Assembly (NCBI RefSeq): GCF_049195245.1
Contig: NZ_JBMIRR010000027.1
Span: 558,001 to 622,000 of the forward strand
DNA length: 64,000 nucleotides
Direction of reading: 5' to 3'
From: Arenimonas sp049195245
Lineage (GTDB): Bacteria > Pseudomonadota > Gammaproteobacteria > Xanthomonadales > Xanthomonadaceae
Below the pieces are notes generated by a model. That model did no database searches, had not been told where the DNA came from, and worked only from the letters and a program-made list of their open reading frames with translations. Shown here piece by piece: positions 35,726-44,381 of the stretch. The stretch's first letter is position 1. Every line of letters begins with the position of its first letter. Made by a program: the position numbers and the translations under genes.

Positions 35726-36523
35726 CTAAACCCAGGAAGGCGCGCGTTTGGCGAGGAAGGCGGTGAGGCCTTCCTGGCCTTCGGGGGAGACGCGCAGGCG
35801 GGCGATGAGGGCGGCGTTGTGTTGGTCGGTGAGTTCGGCCGATTCACGGGTCATGCCCGACATGCGCAGGGCCAGCTGCTTGGCTTCGCGCTGGGCCAGC
35901 GGGCCGCCCTTGGCCCAGAAGTGCAGGGCGCGGTCCACGGCGGCATCGAGGTCCTGCGACGGCACCACCGCGTGCAGCAGGCCGATGTCGCGGGCTTCGG
36001 GCGCCTCGATGACTTCGGCACCGGTGAACAGGCGGCGCGCGTGGCGGCCGCCGATCGCCGCGACCACGTACGGCGAGATCACCGCGGGCACCAGGCCCAG
36101 CTTCACTTCCGACAGCGAGAACTTGGCGCCCTCGGCGCCGATGGCGTAGTCGCAGCAGGCGACCAGGCCCACGCCGCCGCCGTAGGCCGAGCCGTTGACG
36201 CGGGCCAGGGTCGGCTTGGAAAGGAAGTTGAGCGTGCGCATCAGCCGCGCCAGGCGCAGAGAGTCATCGCGGTTTTCGGTTTCGCTGGCCAGCGCCATGC
36301 GCTGCATCCAGCCCAGGTCGGCGCCGGCCGAGAAGGTGCTGCCCTCGCCGGTGAGCACCACGGCGCGCACGGCGTCTTCGGTGTCCAGGCGCTCGAGCGC
36401 GTCGGTGAGTTCGGCGATCAGGGTGTCGTCGAAGGCGTTGTGGGTCTGGGGCCGGTCCAGCGTGAGGCGGGCCACCCCGGTGCGGGGGTCGAACTGCTGG
36501 CGCAGGCGCGGGGCGTCGCTCAT
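35726..36523 (-). CDS. liuC: Methylglutaconyl-CoA hydratase (enoyl-CoA hydratase family)
   Basis: Crotonase-fold enzyme of 265 aa. GEGSTFSAGADLGWMQRM forms the first oxyanion-hole region, NGSAYGGGVGLVACCDYA the second, and SLSEVKLGLVPAVISPYV contains the catalytic acid region of hydratases. In this context it hydrates 3-methylglutaconyl-CoA to HMG-CoA, between LiuBD and LiuE in the leucine pathway. The stop (TAG at 35726-35728) directly borders the terminal repeat of the GxxExxY element. Confidence 0.92.
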   Translation of the reverse strand: MSDAPRLRQQFDPRTGVARLTLDRPQTHNAFDDTLIAELTDALERLDTEDAVRAVVLTGEGSTFSAGADLGWMQRMALASETENRDDSLRLARLMRTLNFLSKPTLARVNGSAYGGGVGLVACCDYAIGAEGAKFSLSEVKLGLVPAVISPYVVAAIGGRHARRLFTGAEVIEAPEARDIGLLHAVVPSQDLDAAVDRALHFWAKGGPLAQREAKQLALRMSGMTRESAELTDQHNAALIARLRVSPEGQEGLTAFLAKRAPSWV

Positions 36524-36600
36524 GGCGGGGCGGATCCTGGGGGCATGCGGTGGGTGGCCGGATTATCGGCCATGCGGGGACCGAGGGCGACCGTGCCGAC

Positions 36601-38088
36601 TCACCGCAGCAGCCAGCCGACCAACACCGCCGTCGCGGCGAGGGCGCCGACGATCGCGACCACGCGGCCCTGCGACATCCAGGATTCGCCGTACACCACG
36701 TGCTCGATCGGCAGGTCCTGCCGCATTGCCTGCAGGCGGTCCACGCCGATCACGATGGCGGTGGCGCCGGCCAGGCCCAGCAGCATCGGCGAGAACGGCG
36801 AATCGAACAGGTCCAGCGTGTTGAGCAGCAGGTCGGCCGCGCCCAGCAGCAGGCCCACCACGTAGCCGGTCTGCAGCCGCGCCACCGTGACGACGCGGCT
36901 CAGGCCCACCACCGCCAGGATGTAGACGATCGAACGTGGGACGCCCGGCGCCAGCAGGTCCAGCGACAGGGCCGCTAGCACCAGCAGCACCGCGCTGCCC
37001 TCGCGCACCAGGTGCCCGTGGCCGCGGCGCTCGATGCCCCCGCGCAGCCACGAGTACACGCTCACGCCCAGCTGCCAGCCGGTGAACACCACGCCCAGCA
37101 CCAGGCCCGCCTCGATGATCTCGAAGGCGAGGGTGCCGTTGCTGGCGTACAGCAGGCCCAAAGCCAGCGCGGTGTAGACCACCGTGCGGATCCAGGTCAG
37201 GGCCAGGCGCGCGAGGTTGGTGCGCTGGCGATCGGCCAGGCGCGCCGACAGCGAGGACAGGCCAGGGTTGACCAGGGGCGCGCTGGCGCCCTCGGTCAGC
37301 TGGTCCAGTTCAAGCACGCGCGCATGCACGCGGCTGGGCATGCCCGGCAGCAGCATCAGCGCCAGGCTGCGCGGGCCCAGGCCCTGCCGCATCAGTTCCC
37401 GGTCGATCAGCTGTTCGAAGTAGCGCGGCGGCGCACTGCCGGGGCTGCGCGGCAGCTCGCCAGCCTGCACCTGGGCGCGGGTGCGGGCGATGGTGCGGCA
37501 GGCGTCCACCTGTTCCACCAGCCACCAGTCGCGCGGGCCCAGGGACTGGATGGCGAAGAAGTCGGCGATCACGTCCAGCGTGTCCAGCGGCGGCAGCGGT
37601 TCACGGTCGGTGACGGCCGACACGACTTCCACGGTGATCGCGGATTTCAGGCCGATCGAATACAGCGCGGGCTCGGCCTGCAGCCAGGCCAGCACCTGGT
37701 CGGCCGGGGCGCGGTCGATCTGGGCGAACAGCCGGTCGAGGAAGGCGGAGAGGTCGAACTCTTCCGGCTCGTCCGCGGGCTCGCGTTGTCCGGCCTGTTC
37801 CGCCGCATCGGGGTCATCGGATCCTTCCGGCGTCGCGCGCGCGTGCCCGGCAAGGTCTTGCGCGACCGGGGAGGGAGCGTCGTCTTGATCCTCTGCGCCT
37901 TCCTCGGCCTCCACGGTTTCCCATTGACGTCGCCGCACCTGGGCCAGGCAGGCCTGGTAGGCCTCGTTGAGGCGCTGGAAGGCCACCGGGTCGTCGTCGG
38001 GCCGGTTCTGCTTCAGCAGGCGGGCATAGGCGCGGCGCACGGCCAGTTCGTCGGCGTCCGGCGCCAGGCCCAGGTGGCGGAAGGGCAT
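36601..38088 (-). CDS. J-domain-like membrane protein, probable HscC partner
   Basis: The 495-aa product begins with a DnaJ-like helix pair (MPFRHLGLAPDADELAVRRA and FQRLNEAYQACL), but the HPD tripeptide needed to stimulate Hsp70 reads RPD (KQNRPDDDP). An acidic linker (about 60-115), a cytoplasmic domain, and about six to eight C-terminal membrane helices (from about 300) follow. The start overlaps the hscC stop by one base (TGATG), so both are translated together. It resembles the DjlB/DjlC proteins that flank hscC in E. coli in setting, though family identity is inferred. Confidence 0.75.
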   Translation of the reverse strand: MPFRHLGLAPDADELAVRRAYARLLKQNRPDDDPVAFQRLNEAYQACLAQVRRRQWETVEAEEGAEDQDDAPSPVAQDLAGHARATPEGSDDPDAAEQAGQREPADEPEEFDLSAFLDRLFAQIDRAPADQVLAWLQAEPALYSIGLKSAITVEVVSAVTDREPLPPLDTLDVIADFFAIQSLGPRDWWLVEQVDACRTIARTRAQVQAGELPRSPGSAPPRYFEQLIDRELMRQGLGPRSLALMLLPGMPSRVHARVLELDQLTEGASAPLVNPGLSSLSARLADRQRTNLARLALTWIRTVVYTALALGLLYASNGTLAFEIIEAGLVLGVVFTGWQLGVSVYSWLRGGIERRGHGHLVREGSAVLLVLAALSLDLLAPGVPRSIVYILAVVGLSRVVTVARLQTGYVVGLLLGAADLLLNTLDLFDSPFSPMLLGLAGATAIVIGVDRLQAMRQDLPIEHVVYGESWMSQGRVVAIVGALAATAVLVGWLLR

Positions 38089-39779
38089 CAGCGCACCTGC
38101 GATTCGAACTGGTCCAGGGCCTCGCCCAGTTCCTGGCGGTGCTGCTCGATCAGCTTGAGGTCCTGGCTTTCCAGCGTGGCCATGAAGCGGGCCAGCCAGT
38201 CCTGCAGCATCTGCCGGGCGTTGCCGATGTGTTCCTCGTACAGGCGCTCGAGCCGGGCGATGATGGCGATGTTGGGCTGCTGGTCGCGCGGGTGCACCTT
38301 CAGCGCCGACAGCGACTTGAGCCGCTCGCGGATTTCCTCCGGGCTCATCGCGCCCGGGCTGTTCTGCAGGATCAGTTCGTGGCGGGTGCCGGCGGCCACC
38401 ACCAGCGCCTCGACCTGCAGCACGCCGTTGATGTCGTAGGTGAAGCGCACGTCCACCGGATTGTCTTCTGCCTTCTTGCGCGGCAGCGGCAGGGTGAGTT
38501 CGCCCAGGCGCACGTTGTTGGCCACGCGCGGGCTCTCGCCCTGGAATACCTCCAGCTTCAGGTCGGTCTGCCAGTCCTGCGCCGGCCAGAAGCGCTCGAC
38601 CCGGCTGACCGGCACCGTCGAGTTGCGCTCGATCAGCGGCGAGAAGTGGCCCGAGGTGCGACGGCCTTCCTCGCCGCGCGAGGTGGCGATGCCCAGCGTG
38701 TACGGGCAGACGTCGGTCAAAACGATCTCTTCCAGCGACTGGTTGCGCGCCTTCATGCCGGCCGCCACCGCGGCGCCCAGCGCGATCGCCTGGTCGGGAT
38801 TGATGTGGCGCAGCGGCAGCTTGCCCAGCATGCGCGCCGCCAGGCGCGAGACCAGGGGCATGCGCGAGGCGCCGCCAACCAGAACCACTTCATCCAGTCG
38901 GGTTGGATCGATGCGCGCGTCGCGCAATGCGCGTTCGATCGGCTGGCGCAGCCGCTGCACAAGGGGTTCGACCAGGCGCGCGAAACGCGTTTCGTCGACC
39001 TTCCAGCTCACGTCCTTGTCACCGATGCGCATCTCGACGGTGGCTTCGGCCTGGCTGCTTAGCTGCTGCTTGGCGCGCTCCATGCGCGCGGCCAGCTGGG
39101 CCTGTTCGCGCGGTGCGAGGTCGGACAGGCGAAGCTGGTTGGCCTCGCAGAAATCGCGAACGAGTTCGGTCACGAAATCCTCGCCGCCCAGGTAGTTGTC
39201 GCCGGCGGTCGCGTGCACCTGCATCACGCCATCGAAGGCTTCCAGGATCGAGACGTCGAAGGTGCCGCCGCCCAGGTCGAACACCAGGAAAGTGGAGTTG
39301 TCCTTGCGCTCCTGCAGTCCGTAGGCCAGCGCCGCCGCGGTGGGCTCGTTGATGAGGCGCTCGACCTTGAGGCCGGCGAGTTCGCCCGCGACACGCGTCG
39401 CTTTGCGCTGCGAATCGCTGAAGTAGGCCGGCACGCTGATCACCGCCTCGGTCACCGGTTCGCCCAAGTGCGACTCGGCGTCCTCGACCAGCTGGCGCAG
39501 CACCAGCGCCGACAGCTCCTCGGGCCGGAACGCTTTCCGCCCCAGCGTGATGGTGCGCTCGGCGCCCATGTAGCGCTTGAACGCGGCGGTGGCGCTGCCC
39601 GGATGCGTGGACAGCCGGTCGCGGGCGGCGCTGCCCACCAGCACGCGCTCCTGCACGTCCAGGCCCACCACCGACGGGGTCAGGAAATCGCCCAGGGCGT
39701 TGGGAATCAGGACCGGGCCCTCGGGCCCGTAGTAGCCGATGAGGGAGTGGGTGGTGCCGAGGTCGATGCCGACGATCAT
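38088..39779 (-). CDS. hscC: Hsp70-family chaperone HscC
   Basis: A 563-aa Hsp70 lacking the long C-terminal lid tail of DnaK, as in HscC. The ATPase domain shows VGIDLGTTHSLIGYY, VISVPAYFSDSQRKATR, NEPTAAALAYGL, FDLGGGTFDVSILE and VLVGGASRMP. The substrate-binding domain (about 375-500) has YTLGIATSRGE and the truncated lid after it. It is followed by the J-like membrane protein gene with a one-base overlap. Clients unknown. The pair interrupts the leucine-catabolic genes between liuB and liuC. Confidence 0.92.
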   Translation of the reverse strand: MIVGIDLGTTHSLIGYYGPEGPVLIPNALGDFLTPSVVGLDVQERVLVGSAARDRLSTHPGSATAAFKRYMGAERTITLGRKAFRPEELSALVLRQLVEDAESHLGEPVTEAVISVPAYFSDSQRKATRVAGELAGLKVERLINEPTAAALAYGLQERKDNSTFLVFDLGGGTFDVSILEAFDGVMQVHATAGDNYLGGEDFVTELVRDFCEANQLRLSDLAPREQAQLAARMERAKQQLSSQAEATVEMRIGDKDVSWKVDETRFARLVEPLVQRLRQPIERALRDARIDPTRLDEVVLVGGASRMPLVSRLAARMLGKLPLRHINPDQAIALGAAVAAGMKARNQSLEEIVLTDVCPYTLGIATSRGEEGRRTSGHFSPLIERNSTVPVSRVERFWPAQDWQTDLKLEVFQGESPRVANNVRLGELTLPLPRKKAEDNPVDVRFTYDINGVLQVEALVVAAGTRHELILQNSPGAMSPEEIRERLKSLSALKVHPRDQQPNIAIIARLERLYEEHIGNARQMLQDWLARFMATLESQDLKLIEQHRQELGEALDQFESQVR

Positions 39780-39803
39780 GCGATGAGATTCTTACCGTGA
39801 GGG

Positions 39804-40307
39804 CTAGTTCGGGTCGTCTGTCTGGGCCGCGTCGCGTCCCGAAACAGGCAGGCGTTTTCCAGTTTCCTTCCCGCTGCGCAGGTCGAGCAATCGCAACGCC
39901 GCGGGCTCCGTGACCAAGGCTTTCAGCGCAGGAAATTGACGTTTTCCAATCCTTCTATCGCAGGCCTTGAGCAAGTCCGGCAGGCCCCAGCCGCTCCAGT
40001 CCGGCGTCCAGTTGAGCAATTGGTCGCGCGGCAACTGCAGGTACTCCGCAGCGAGTTCCACCAGCCAGCCTGGGCTTCGCCGGGCCGAATATCCGATGTC
40101 GGCGTCATCGCCTGGGTGGCGATCACGTGGAACCGCCCAAATCGTGTCTTTGCCTTGCGTGATCCAGAACTTGCAAGCGGCGTCGCCTTCCCAAGGTGTC
40201 TGGATGGCTTCCTGCCGATAGGCAGTGAAACGAAACCTCAACTTCAGCGAAGGATCCGGAAGATCACGGAGTCGGCGTTCAAGTTTGCTCCACGGATGCG
40301 ATGCCAT
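39804..40307 (-). CDS. Hypothetical protein, possibly SF0329-like
   Basis: The 167-aa product (MASHPWSKLERRL...) has LRFRFTAYRQEAI and CKFWITQGKDTIWAVPRD in its first half, which resembles proteins annotated as SF0329 family. That is a weak recollection, not a search result. The second half (LVELAAEYLQLPRDQLLNW) is helical. The DNA is visibly less GC-rich than its neighbours. It begins 3 bp after the liuB stop on the same strand. No function can be given. Confidence 0.6.
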   Translation of the reverse strand: MASHPWSKLERRLRDLPDPSLKLRFRFTAYRQEAIQTPWEGDAACKFWITQGKDTIWAVPRDRHPGDDADIGYSARRSPGWLVELAAEYLQLPRDQLLNWTPDWSGWGLPDLLKACDRRIGKRQFPALKALVTEPAALRLLDLRSGKETGKRLPVSGRDAAQTDDPN

Positions 40308-40310
40308 CGC

Positions 40311-41918
40311 CTACATCCGGAACACGCCGAAGCGGCTCTTCTCGATCGGGGCATTGAGGCTGGCCGACAGCGCCAGGCCCAGCACGCGGCGGGTGTCGGC
40401 CGGGTCGATGATGCCGTCGTCCCAGAGGCGTGCCGTGGCGTAGTAGGGATGGCCCTGGCGCTCGTACTGGTCGCGGATGGGAGCCTTGAACGCGGCCTCC
40501 TCGTCGGCGCTCCAGGTCTTGCCGGCGGCTTCGATGCCGTCGCGCTTCACGGTGGCCAGCACGCTGGCCGCCTGTTCGCCGCCCATCACGCTGATGCGCG
40601 CGTTGGGCCAGGTCCACAGGAAGCGGGCGCCGTAGGCGCGTCCGCACATGGCGTAGTTGCCGGCGCCGAAGCTGCCGCCGATCACCACCGTGAACTTGGG
40701 CACGTGCGAACAGGCCACGGCCGTCACCATCTTGGCGCCGTCCTTGGCGATGCCGGCGTTTTCGTATTTCTTGCCGACCATGAAGCCGGTGATGTTCTGC
40801 AGGAACACCAGCGGGATGTCGCGCTGGTTGCACAGCTCGATGAAGTGCGCGCCCTTGAGCGCGCTTTCGGCGAACAGGATGCCGTTGTTGGCGACGATGC
40901 CGACCGGGTAGCCGTGGATGTGCGCGAAGCCGCAGACCAGGGTCTTGCCGTAGCGCGCCTTGAATTCCTGGAACTCGCTGCCGTCCACGACCCGGGCGAT
41001 GACCTCGCGGATGTCGAAGGGCTTGCGCGTGTCCCTGGGGATGACGCCGTAGAGTTCTTCGGCCGCGTAGCGCGGCTCGCTGGGCGCCTGCACCGCCACC
41101 GGCAGCGCCTTGCGGCGGTTGAGGTGGCGCACGATGTCGCGGGCGATCTGCAGCGCGTGCAGGTCGTTCTCGGCATAGTGGTCGGCCACGCCTGACACTG
41201 CGGTGTGCACGTCGGCGCCGCCCAGCGACTCGGCGTCCACCACTTCGCCGGTGGCCGCCTTCACCAGCGGCGGGCCGCCGAGGAAGATGGTGCCCTGGTC
41301 CTTGACGATGATGGACTCGTCGCACATCGCCGGCACGTAGGCGCCGCCGGCGGTGCAGCTGCCCATCACCACGGCGATCTGCGGGATGTTCATCGCGCTC
41401 AGGCGCGCCTGGTTGTAGAAGATGCGGCCGAAGTGCTCCTTGTCGGGGAACACCTCGTCCTGCAGCGGCAGGAAGGCGCCGCCCGAATCCACCAGGTACA
41501 CGCAGGGCAGGTGGTTTTCCATCGCCACTTCCTGCGCGCGCAGGTGCTTCTTCACCGTCATCGGGAAATAGGTGCCGCCCTTCACGGTGGCGTCGTTGGC
41601 CACCACCACCACTTCCTGGCCGTGCACGCGGCCGATGCCGGTGATCACGCCGGCGGCCGGCGCGGCGTCGTCGTACATGCCGCCGGCAGCCATCGCCGAC
41701 AGCTCAAGGAAGGGTGAGCCCGGGTCGAGCAGCGCGCTGATGCGGTCGCGCGGCAGCAGCTTGCCGCGCTCGGTGTGCTTGCGGCGGGCGCTGTCGCCGC
41801 CGCCCAGGGCCACCTTCGCCAGCTGGGCCTCGAAGTCGGCGACGGCGGCGCGCAGTTGCGCGGCGTTGTCCTGGAACTCCGGGGCGCGGGGATCGATCTG
41901 GCTGGTGAGGATGGGCAT
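40311..41918 (-). CDS. liuB: Methylcrotonyl-CoA carboxylase beta (carboxyltransferase) subunit
   Basis: A 535-aa acyl-CoA carboxyltransferase. GAFLPLQDEVFPD, MGSCTAGGAYVPAMCDES, FLGGPPLVKAATGE and the C-terminal half GSFGAGNYAMCGRAY and MGGEQAASVLA contain the two oxyanion regions typical of MCC-beta rather than PccB. It transfers CO2 from biotin on LiuD to 3-methylcrotonyl-CoA. LiuD lies 5 kb further downstream on the same strand, separated by the chaperone pair, the hypothetical gene and liuC. Confidence 0.94.
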   Translation of the reverse strand: MPILTSQIDPRAPEFQDNAAQLRAAVADFEAQLAKVALGGGDSARRKHTERGKLLPRDRISALLDPGSPFLELSAMAAGGMYDDAAPAAGVITGIGRVHGQEVVVVANDATVKGGTYFPMTVKKHLRAQEVAMENHLPCVYLVDSGGAFLPLQDEVFPDKEHFGRIFYNQARLSAMNIPQIAVVMGSCTAGGAYVPAMCDESIIVKDQGTIFLGGPPLVKAATGEVVDAESLGGADVHTAVSGVADHYAENDLHALQIARDIVRHLNRRKALPVAVQAPSEPRYAAEELYGVIPRDTRKPFDIREVIARVVDGSEFQEFKARYGKTLVCGFAHIHGYPVGIVANNGILFAESALKGAHFIELCNQRDIPLVFLQNITGFMVGKKYENAGIAKDGAKMVTAVACSHVPKFTVVIGGSFGAGNYAMCGRAYGARFLWTWPNARISVMGGEQAASVLATVKRDGIEAAGKTWSADEEAAFKAPIRDQYERQGHPYYATARLWDDGIIDPADTRRVLGLALSASLNAPIEKSRFGVFRM

Positions 41919-41989
41919 GCGCGGCCGCTCTGGGGAAACCGGGTCGAGTTTACGGGGCGCGGCGGACCGAGCCTAGCGCCGCCCGGACG

Positions 41990-42020
41990 AAAAAAAACCG
42001 CCGGCGCGGGCCGGCGGTTT
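41990..42020 (-). terminator. Rho-independent terminator after the first Ala-rich lipoprotein gene
   Basis: A 10-bp perfect stem (41996-42005 with 42010-42019, arms AACCGCCGGC and GCCGGCGGTT) has a 4-nt loop and, on the minus strand, is followed by a run of T residues (41997-41990). It lies 24 bp past the lipoprotein stop and 71 bp before the liuB start. Confidence 0.85.
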
Positions 42021-42043
42021 CGTGCAGGGCGTGGCGGGCGCGA

Positions 42044-42409
42044 TTATTCCTCGCCCTTGGCCGCTTCCTCGTCGGTGGTGACGGCTTCGTCCACGGCTTC
42101 GGCAGTGTCGTCCACGGCCTGCTCGGTGGCATCGGCGATGGCCGCGCCTGCGGTCTCGGCGTTGGCGGCGGCGTTGTCGAGCGCTGCATCCGTGGCCACG
42201 GCGGCGTCGTCGATCGCGGCGCCGGCGGTCTCGGCGGCCTGGCCGAGGTCTTCGGCGGCGGCTTCGGTGGCGGCGCCGGCGGCTTCGGCGGTTTCAACGG
42301 CGGCGTTTTCGATGGCGTCGCCGGCTTCGGCGGCCTGCTGCTCCGACTGCGGGCTGCAGGCGGCCAGGCCGAGGACGATCAGGGCGAGCGCGAGGGGCTT
42401 GAGGGTCAT
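42044..42409 (-). CDS. Small Ala-rich lipoprotein (paralogue 1)
   Basis: The 121-aa product has a lipoprotein signal with lipobox LAAC (VLGLAACSPQ). The mature part is almost only Ala, Glu, Asp and Thr in degenerate repeats of the type TAGAAIDDAA, predicted to be one long amphipathic helix without cysteines or aromatic residues. Such proteins may act as coiled-coil or stress-type envelope proteins, but no family is recognised. It has its own terminator and is a tandem paralogue of the gene at 42561-42944. Confidence 0.75.
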   Translation of the reverse strand: MTLKPLALALIVLGLAACSPQSEQQAAEAGDAIENAAVETAEAAGAATEAAAEDLGQAAETAGAAIDDAAVATDAALDNAAANAETAGAAIADATEQAVDDTAEAVDEAVTTDEEAAKGEE

Positions 42410-42500
42410 CGTTTTTCCTTGGCGGGGTCACGCCCCGGGGAATCCGGGGCCGCGCCGAGGATAACGGGACGCGGCCACGCTTGCATCCCGAGCGCCGGCC

Positions 42501-42535
42501 AAAAGAAAACGGGCGCGACTTGCGTCGCGCCCGTT
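42501..42535 (-). terminator. Rho-independent terminator after the second Ala-rich lipoprotein gene
   Basis: A perfect 12-bp stem (42508-42519 with 42524-42535) with loop TTGC is followed on the minus strand by TTTTCTTTT. It starts 25 bp past the stop of the lipoprotein gene at 42561, so each of the two lipoproteins is an independent transcription unit. Confidence 0.85.
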
Positions 42536-42560
42536 CACTTGCAGCCTGTTGCCGGGGCGA

Positions 42561-42944
42561 TTACTCGCCGTCGGCAGCGTCAGCCGCTTCTTCGGCCGTG
42601 TCAGCGGCGTCTTCGGCCACGTCGGCAGCGGCGTCGGCCATGTCGGCGGCGGCGTCGGCAGCTTCCTCGGTGCCGGTGGCAACCGCGTCAGCGGCAGCGT
42701 CGGCAGCGTCGGTGGCAACTTCGGCAGCGTCCGCAGCAACGTCGGCCGAGGCCTCGGCAGCGTCGGCAGCGACTTCGGTCGCGGCGTCGGTGGCAGTGGC
42801 AGCAGCGTCGGCAGCCTCGGTGGCGGCAGCATCGGCAGCAGCAGCGGCATCGGTAGCCGCGTCGGCCGCCTGCTCAGCCTGGTTCGAGCAGGCCGCCAGG
42901 GCCAGGCCCAGGGCCATGGCGAGCAGGGTCTTGTTCAGGGACAT
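42561..42944 (-). CDS. Small Ala-rich lipoprotein (paralogue 2)
   Basis: The 127-aa product starts MSLNKTLLAMALGLALAACS with lipobox LAAC, then repeats of an AADAA(A/T)EAADAA type with Asp and Glu every three to four residues, a single long acidic helix by inspection. It is close in composition to the gene downstream and probably arose by tandem duplication. A 9-bp inverted repeat (42981-43002) lies 37 bp upstream of its start, next to TATTAA. Function unknown. Confidence 0.75.
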   Translation of the reverse strand: MSLNKTLLAMALGLALAACSNQAEQAADAATDAAAAADAAATEAADAAATATDAATEVAADAAEASADVAADAAEVATDAADAAADAVATGTEEAADAAADMADAAADVAEDAADTAEEAADAADGE

Positions 42945-42980
42945 GGGTTGTTTCCTCGTCTAGACGTTTTTAATAGCAGA

Positions 42981-43002
42981 ACGTGCGCCAGTCGGCGCAC
43001 GT
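42981..43002. promoter_or_regulatory. Palindrome upstream of the second Ala-rich lipoprotein gene
   Basis: ACGTGCGCC and GGCGCACGT form a perfect 9-bp inverted repeat around AGTC. It is not followed by a T-run in either direction. On the minus strand TATTAA, a possible -10, lies just downstream (42970s), so the palindrome is placed as an operator would be. The binding protein is unknown. Confidence 0.4.
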
Positions 43003-43057
43003 GGTGAAAATCATGTCAGGAACTGGCTAGGAGTCAAGCAGAACCCAGCATTAACGG

Positions 43058-43104
43058 AAAAATAGTTTTTCCGGCCCGGCCGGCCGGAGGGGGCCGGCCG
43101 GTCC
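43058..43104 (-). terminator. Double hairpin after the thiolase gene
   Basis: A 10-bp GC stem (43076-43085 with 43092-43101) is followed on the minus strand by GGAAAAACTATTTTTCC, itself a 7-bp hairpin ending in Ts. It lies directly behind the thiolase stop (43108) and probably ends that transcript before the lipoprotein genes. Confidence 0.5.
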
Positions 43105-43107
43105 GTT

Positions 43108-44283
43108 TCAGGCCAGTTCGATGGCGATGGCCGTGGCCTCGCCGCCGCCGATGCAGAGGGCGGCGACCCCCTTTTTGCCGCCTTTGCGGCGCAGGGCGTG
43201 GATCAGGGTGACCACCAGGCGGGCGCCCGAGGCGCCGATGGGGTGGCCCAAGGCGCAGGCGCCGCCGTGCACGTTGAGGCGGTCGTGGGGTACGCCCAGC
43301 TCCTTGATCGGGGCCATGGCAACGGCCGCGAAGGCCTCGTTGACCTCGAACAGGTCCACGTCGCCCACCGACCAGCCGGCCTTGGCAAGCACCGCCTGGA
43401 TGGCGCCGATCGGGGCGGTGGTGAACCATTCCGGGGCCTGGGCGAAGCTGGCGTGGGCCACGATGCTGGCCAGCGGCGCCAGGCCCTGGGCCTTGGCGGC
43501 GTCCTCGGACAGCAGCACCACGGCCGCGGCGCCGTCGTTGATGCTCGAGGAGCTGGCGGCGGTAATCGTGCCGTCCTTGGCGAAGGCCGGACGCAGGCTG
43601 GGGATCTTGGCGATGTCGCAGCGACCGGGCTGTTCGTCGGTGTCCACCACCACGTCGCCCTTGCGGCCGGCGACGGTGACCGGCGCGATCTCGTCCTTGA
43701 ACGCGCCCTCGGCCTGCGCGGCTACCGCGCGGCGCACGGACTCGGCGGCGAAGGCGTCCTGGTCTTCCCGGGTGAAGCCGTACTTGCCCGAGCACAGCTC
43801 GCCGAACACGCCCATGGCTTTCTTGTCGTAGGGATTGGTCAGGCCATCCCAGGCCATGTGGTCCAGCATTTCGGTGCTGCCGTACTTGATGCCGGTGCGC
43901 GAGCCCATCAGCAGGTGCGGGGCATTGGTCATCGACTCCATGCCGCCGGCCACCACGACTTCGGCCGAACCGGCCTTGATCAGGTCATGGCCCAGCATGA
44001 TGGCCTTCATGCCCGAGCCGCAGACCTTGTTGATGGTGGTGCAGGCCGCCGAGGTCGGCAGGCCGGCGCCCAGGGCCGCCTGGCGGGCCGGGGCCTGTCC
44101 CAGGCCGGCGGGCAGCACGCAGCCCATGATCACTTCCGACACCTGGGCGGCGTCCACGCCCGACTGCGCCATCGCGGCCTGGATGGCCGTGGCGCCCAGC
44201 TGGGTGGCCGGCACGCCGGTGAACTGGCCCAGCAGGGCTCCGAGGGCAGTGCGCTTGGCACCGACGATGACGACCTTGGACAT
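43108..44283 (-). CDS. Acetyl-CoA C-acyltransferase (thiolase)
   Basis: The 391-aa thiolase has the acyl-accepting Cys88 in TTINKVCGSGMKA, the active-site His in GGACALGHPIGASGAR, and the second Cys in AALCIGGGEA. The length and these motifs fit the biosynthetic-type acetyl-CoA acetyltransferase or a short-chain degradative thiolase. Between liuA and liuB it would cleave acetoacetyl-CoA from leucine breakdown, or take part in isoleucine or fatty acid oxidation. Which of these is not decided by sequence. Confidence 0.92.
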   Translation of the reverse strand: MSKVVIVGAKRTALGALLGQFTGVPATQLGATAIQAAMAQSGVDAAQVSEVIMGCVLPAGLGQAPARQAALGAGLPTSAACTTINKVCGSGMKAIMLGHDLIKAGSAEVVVAGGMESMTNAPHLLMGSRTGIKYGSTEMLDHMAWDGLTNPYDKKAMGVFGELCSGKYGFTREDQDAFAAESVRRAVAAQAEGAFKDEIAPVTVAGRKGDVVVDTDEQPGRCDIAKIPSLRPAFAKDGTITAASSSSINDGAAAVVLLSEDAAKAQGLAPLASIVAHASFAQAPEWFTTAPIGAIQAVLAKAGWSVGDVDLFEVNEAFAAVAMAPIKELGVPHDRLNVHGGACALGHPIGASGARLVVTLIHALRRKGGKKGVAALCIGGGEATAIAIELA

Positions 44284-44381
44284 GGGGACTCCGGGGTGGG
44301 AAAGGGATGGGTGGATTATGGGGGCGGGGCGGGGGATCGGAAGGGGCGGGGCCGACGGCGTTGGCGGGAATCGCCCTGCCT

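Noticed and set aside
42561..42944. GC-rich tandem DNA repeat without coding function
   Set aside because: The repetition is at protein level (Ala-Asp-Glu), with an intact signal peptide and lipobox, a single stop and a terminator behind it.
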